Shown one piece after another: positions 6,146-7,877 of a stretch of DNA of 7,877 nt (the stretch's first letter is position 1; every line of letters begins with the position of its first letter). The stretch spans positions 1 to 7,877 of the forward strand of contig JAFAQW010000202.1 of NCBI GenBank assembly GCA_019245995.1, given 5' to 3'. The translations under genes and the position numbers were made by a program. Source of the DNA: Vulcanimicrobiota bacterium (GTDB lineage: Bacteria > Vulcanimicrobiota > Vulcanimicrobiia > Vulcanimicrobiales > Vulcanimicrobiaceae). Under the pieces are notes generated by a model. It was not told the origin of the DNA and did not search any database. It saw only the letters and a program-made list of their open reading frames with translations.

Positions 6146-6895
6146 CTAAAGCAAGCGCCACTGTTGTCGCACATTCGCGCGATCCACGGCGGCTGGAGCG
6201 ACGATGCGAACTGGCTTTAGCCCATCGACGCTAATAGTGCAACCTTGCCAACCGGCACGTCGTGCAGTTTCGCGAAGCGGCCTGCGAGCCTGGATCCGAT
6301 CTTCGGTAATCAGGCGACCAGGAAACGCGTCGACGAAAACGACTGTGGCAAATCTAGTGTCAAATTCCACTAGCACGTATTCCGGCATTAGACCGCTCCG
6401 TATCGCCTTAATCGTCGGTTGGTAAGCCGCGCCGGGAATGCGCTTCCCGAGTCGTCCGTTCTTGCCTTTAAGCTGGTATCGGCTTTCGCAGGAGACGCAC
6501 CTAAAGTCCGCTACAGGAGTGTTGTCGGGCAACTGGTCTAGTTCATCTCGATCACAGTTCAGACAATAGAGGTTGAACGAGGCCCACGTTTCCAAAGCAA
6601 CGCGTGTGCCTTGTGATGCACTGGCGAAATTCGTTGCTAGTGACATATCAATCAGCGGACTGAAGGCCGGCGTAGCGTCGAGGCGTTCATAGTGACCAGG
6701 AGTTATGAAGCGCAGCATGCCCTGGTCTCGCAGGATCTGCAAGCTTTGCCTAATCTTTGCCTCGATAAAACGATTTTCGGGAAACGCGTCCTCAAACCGT
6801 TTACGGTGCATGAAGACGTCAGAGAGGCGGAACGTCCTCGGCAAACTTGAGACGACGTCATGAGTTAGTTCCTTCCATGTGGCGGTCTTTTTCAT
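6146..6895 (-). CDS. DpnI/Dam-replacing-family restriction endonuclease with reversed domain order
   Basis: DpnI cuts GATC only when its adenine is methylated. This 249-residue protein has both DpnI modules in the opposite order. Residues 20-72 are a winged helix (FRLSDVFMHR, then IEAKIRQSLQILRDQGMLRF at 44-63 and GHYERL), matching DpnI's C-terminal domain (KIRQQLQILRD). Residues 98-231 match DpnI's N-terminal nuclease collinearly: a zinc ribbon with C111/C114 and C133/C136, PVADF with catalytic D130, QLKGK (141-145) where DpnI has ELKSK, and RRPLRETARRAGWQGC (204-219). Thus K143 is kept but DpnI's E64 is Gln. The ATG at 6895 has GAGGAG at 6905-6900, a strong ribosome binding site. GC is lower than in the flanks. 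No methyltransferase is nearby, which fits a methyl-dependent enzyme. The fold call is firm; methyl specificity and activity are inferred. Confidence 0.88.
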   Translation of the reverse strand: MKKTATWKELTHDVVSSLPRTFRLSDVFMHRKRFEDAFPENRFIEAKIRQSLQILRDQGMLRFITPGHYERLDATPAFSPLIDMSLATNFASASQGTRVALETWASFNLYCLNCDRDELDQLPDNTPVADFRCVSCESRYQLKGKNGRLGKRIPGAAYQPTIKAIRSGLMPEYVLVEFDTRFATVVFVDAFPGRLITEDRIQARRPLRETARRAGWQGCTISVDGLKPVRIVAPAAVDRANVRQQWRLL

Positions 6896-6950
6896 ATCGC
6901 TCCTCGCAAACGCCTTAGGCTGTCGCCCCGAAAAGGTTTTCTAAACAAAG

Positions 6951-7607
6951 TCACTTTAGCGTGACAAATGCCGGGACGATCAGCAGCGGAATGGCATCGA
7001 TGAGCCAGTGCAGCACCACGCAGGCCGCGATATTTCGTCGCCAGAGGTAAATACCCGACAACAGCGCCGCAATCACGCCGACGCCGATTAGCCCGCTGTT
7101 GAATCCGTAACGCGGAATGTGCCCGAGGGTAAAGAGCACCGCGGCAATGACCGCGCCGATCCAGATATTGCCGGTCAGCAGTTTCAACCGCTCAATAGCG
7201 TAGCCGCGAAACAGCGTCTCCTCACAAATGCCGGCCGTCAACACCAATGCCAGGCGAAGTGCAAACGGCGTACCGTAGACTTGACCGAACACCGTGCCTC
7301 TCATGGGCGCGGCTGGGTGGTGTCGCCAGAGCACGAGGCAAGTTGACACTCCGATCAGGGCAAAGAATCCGATGAGGATCCAATCTCTGCGTCTCGGTCG
7401 AAGCCAGCCGACCGTCGAAAAGAACGCACGACCTTCCCAACGGACGACGATCGCATACAGAACGAGCAGCGACAGCCATTCGGCAACCAACACAATCGTG
7501 TCTTGGCGTACGTCGTGCAGGTTTTGCACCGGAATGAACAACGCCAGCACCAACGGCCAGCCCATGGCGAAGACGAGTCCAGCGACGACTGCCGATCGCT
7601 TACCCAC
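6951..7607 (-). CDS. CPBP-family (CAAX protease-like) intramembrane metalloprotease
   Basis: CPBP proteins are polytopic membrane proteases related to eukaryotic Rce1. Bacterial members have roles in bacteriocin immunity and protein maturation, mostly untested. The 218-residue product has the family motifs in order: EETLFRGYAIERL at 129-141 (E129, E130, R134), H163 in FTLGHIPRYG, and LHWLID at 199-204 with H200 and D204. Hydrophobic segments lie at about 7-27, 38-55, 76-94, 115-127, 147-161, 172-188 and 192-214. The GTG at 7607 is the first possible start, since an in-frame TAG lies two codons upstream; there is no clear Shine-Dalgarno. The next candidate, ATG at residue 15, would remove half of the first membrane segment. 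The gene ends 55 bases before the DpnI-like gene on the same strand; whether it belongs with the restriction genes or is ordinary chromosome is unclear. Confidence 0.9.
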   Translation of the reverse strand: MGKRSAVVAGLVFAMGWPLVLALFIPVQNLHDVRQDTIVLVAEWLSLLVLYAIVVRWEGRAFFSTVGWLRPRRRDWILIGFFALIGVSTCLVLWRHHPAAPMRGTVFGQVYGTPFALRLALVLTAGICEETLFRGYAIERLKLLTGNIWIGAVIAAVLFTLGHIPRYGFNSGLIGVGVIAALLSGIYLWRRNIAACVVLHWLIDAIPLLIVPAFVTLK

Positions 7608-7621
7608 GCGCTACTGCTGTA

Positions 7622-7877
7622 TTACGCCAGGATCAACAAGGCGCGCAAGGTCTCATGCCGCCGTGTTGCCGTGCGGTTGCGCCATGACCTTTCCCGGCGC
7701 TCGGACCTTGTGACCGTACAATACCGTCTTATATGTGCGATTCCGGAGGGGCACCGCGGGGAGAACCGACGTAGGCGTGCAACTGCCGGCTCGTGGTAGA
7801 CAGCCTTCAATTCGGCGTGGCGACGGCTGACCATCAGTGTGAAGCCTACGACGGCAGCGACGACATTCGCGACGTCT
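7622..7877 (-). CDS. Possible 3' end of a membrane-protein gene entering from the right edge
   Basis: The minus frame is open from the right edge to a TAA at 7624-7622. Its first residues (DVANVVAAVVGFTLMVSRRH, then AELKAVYHE) look like a membrane helix followed by a basic cytoplasmic stretch. The last 50 or so residues are arginine-rich and not protein-like. Another minus frame is also open from the edge to a TGA near 7650 and ends in KVRAPGKVMAQPHGNTAA. I cannot tell which frame is coding, whether a frameshift joins them, or whether this is non-coding sequence upstream of CPBP. No family is recognised. Confidence 0.25.
   Translation of the reverse strand, partial: DVANVVAAVVGFTLMVSRRHAELKAVYHEPAVARLRRFSPRCPSGIAHIRRYCTVTRSERRERSWRNRTATRRHETLRALLILA

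Larger units (their letters stand above)
5086..6950 (-). other. Candidate acquired restriction segment of lower GC
   Basis: The two nuclease genes and the gaps around them have clearly lower G+C than the left part: hand counts of single 60-base lines give 28/60 at 6541-6600, 31/60 at 6301-6360 and 34/60 at 5221-5280, against 48/60 at 121-180. Two restriction-type genes side by side with shifted composition suggest acquisition by transfer. No integrase, direct repeat or tRNA boundary is visible. Confidence 0.4.

Noticed and set aside
5086..6895. Search for a partner DNA methyltransferase
   Set aside because: No methyltransferase motif (such as DPPY or FxGxG) was found in any convincing reading frame of the window; absence outside the window cannot be judged.
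6941..6959. Inverted repeat CTAAA/TTTAG at the CPBP stop as a terminator
   Set aside because: The stem is five A/T-rich pairs with mismatched interior and no T-run; too weak to call.

Overview
The window is a high-GC bacterial chromosome segment (a hand count gives 48 of 60 G+C at 121-180) with dense genes, frequent GTG and TTG starts and very short intergenic gaps. It carries four identical copies of a short dispersed repeat (core CCTGAGCCTGTCGAAGGA) that is common in several GC-rich, mostly environmental bacterial lineages. I cannot name the organism. A member of a poorly cultured phylum such as Eremiobacterota, or another GC-rich soil lineage, is only a guess.

Left part (1-3451): a cell-envelope gene set that recurs in many bacteria. 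It holds the 3' end of a MoxR AAA+ ATPase gene, a DUF58 (VWA-like) gene, a convergent SpoIIM-family membrane protein gene and a divergent RDD-family membrane protein gene. MoxR and DUF58 form one unit on +. SpoIIM lies on - and overlaps the DUF58 3' end by 23 bases. RDD leads a second + unit with a 4HBT acyl-CoA thioesterase gene.

Middle (3877-3955): three tandem repeat copies at 26-bp spacing sit at the convergent junction of the thioesterase (+) and a PLP aminotransferase (-). The repeat supplies the stop codons of both genes, and a fourth copy ends the MoxR gene.

Right part (3930-7877), all on -: reading in the direction of transcription, a possible membrane-protein fragment at the edge, a CPBP-family membrane protease, a DpnI-like restriction endonuclease, an HNH endonuclease with an extra N-terminal domain, and the aminotransferase. 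The two nuclease genes lie in a block of lower GC (28 of 60 at 6541-6600), suggesting an acquired defence segment. The HNH stop is only four bases from the aminotransferase start.

The most interesting item is the DpnI-like protein at 6146-6895. It carries both DpnI modules, the zinc-ribbon PD-(D/E)XK nuclease and the winged helix, in the reverse order from DpnI, with Gln in place of the catalytic Glu. With no methyltransferase alongside, it is best read as a candidate methyl-dependent restriction enzyme directed at incoming DNA. The second most interesting item is a 16-codon leader ORF whose TGA overlaps an ATG of the HNH gene.
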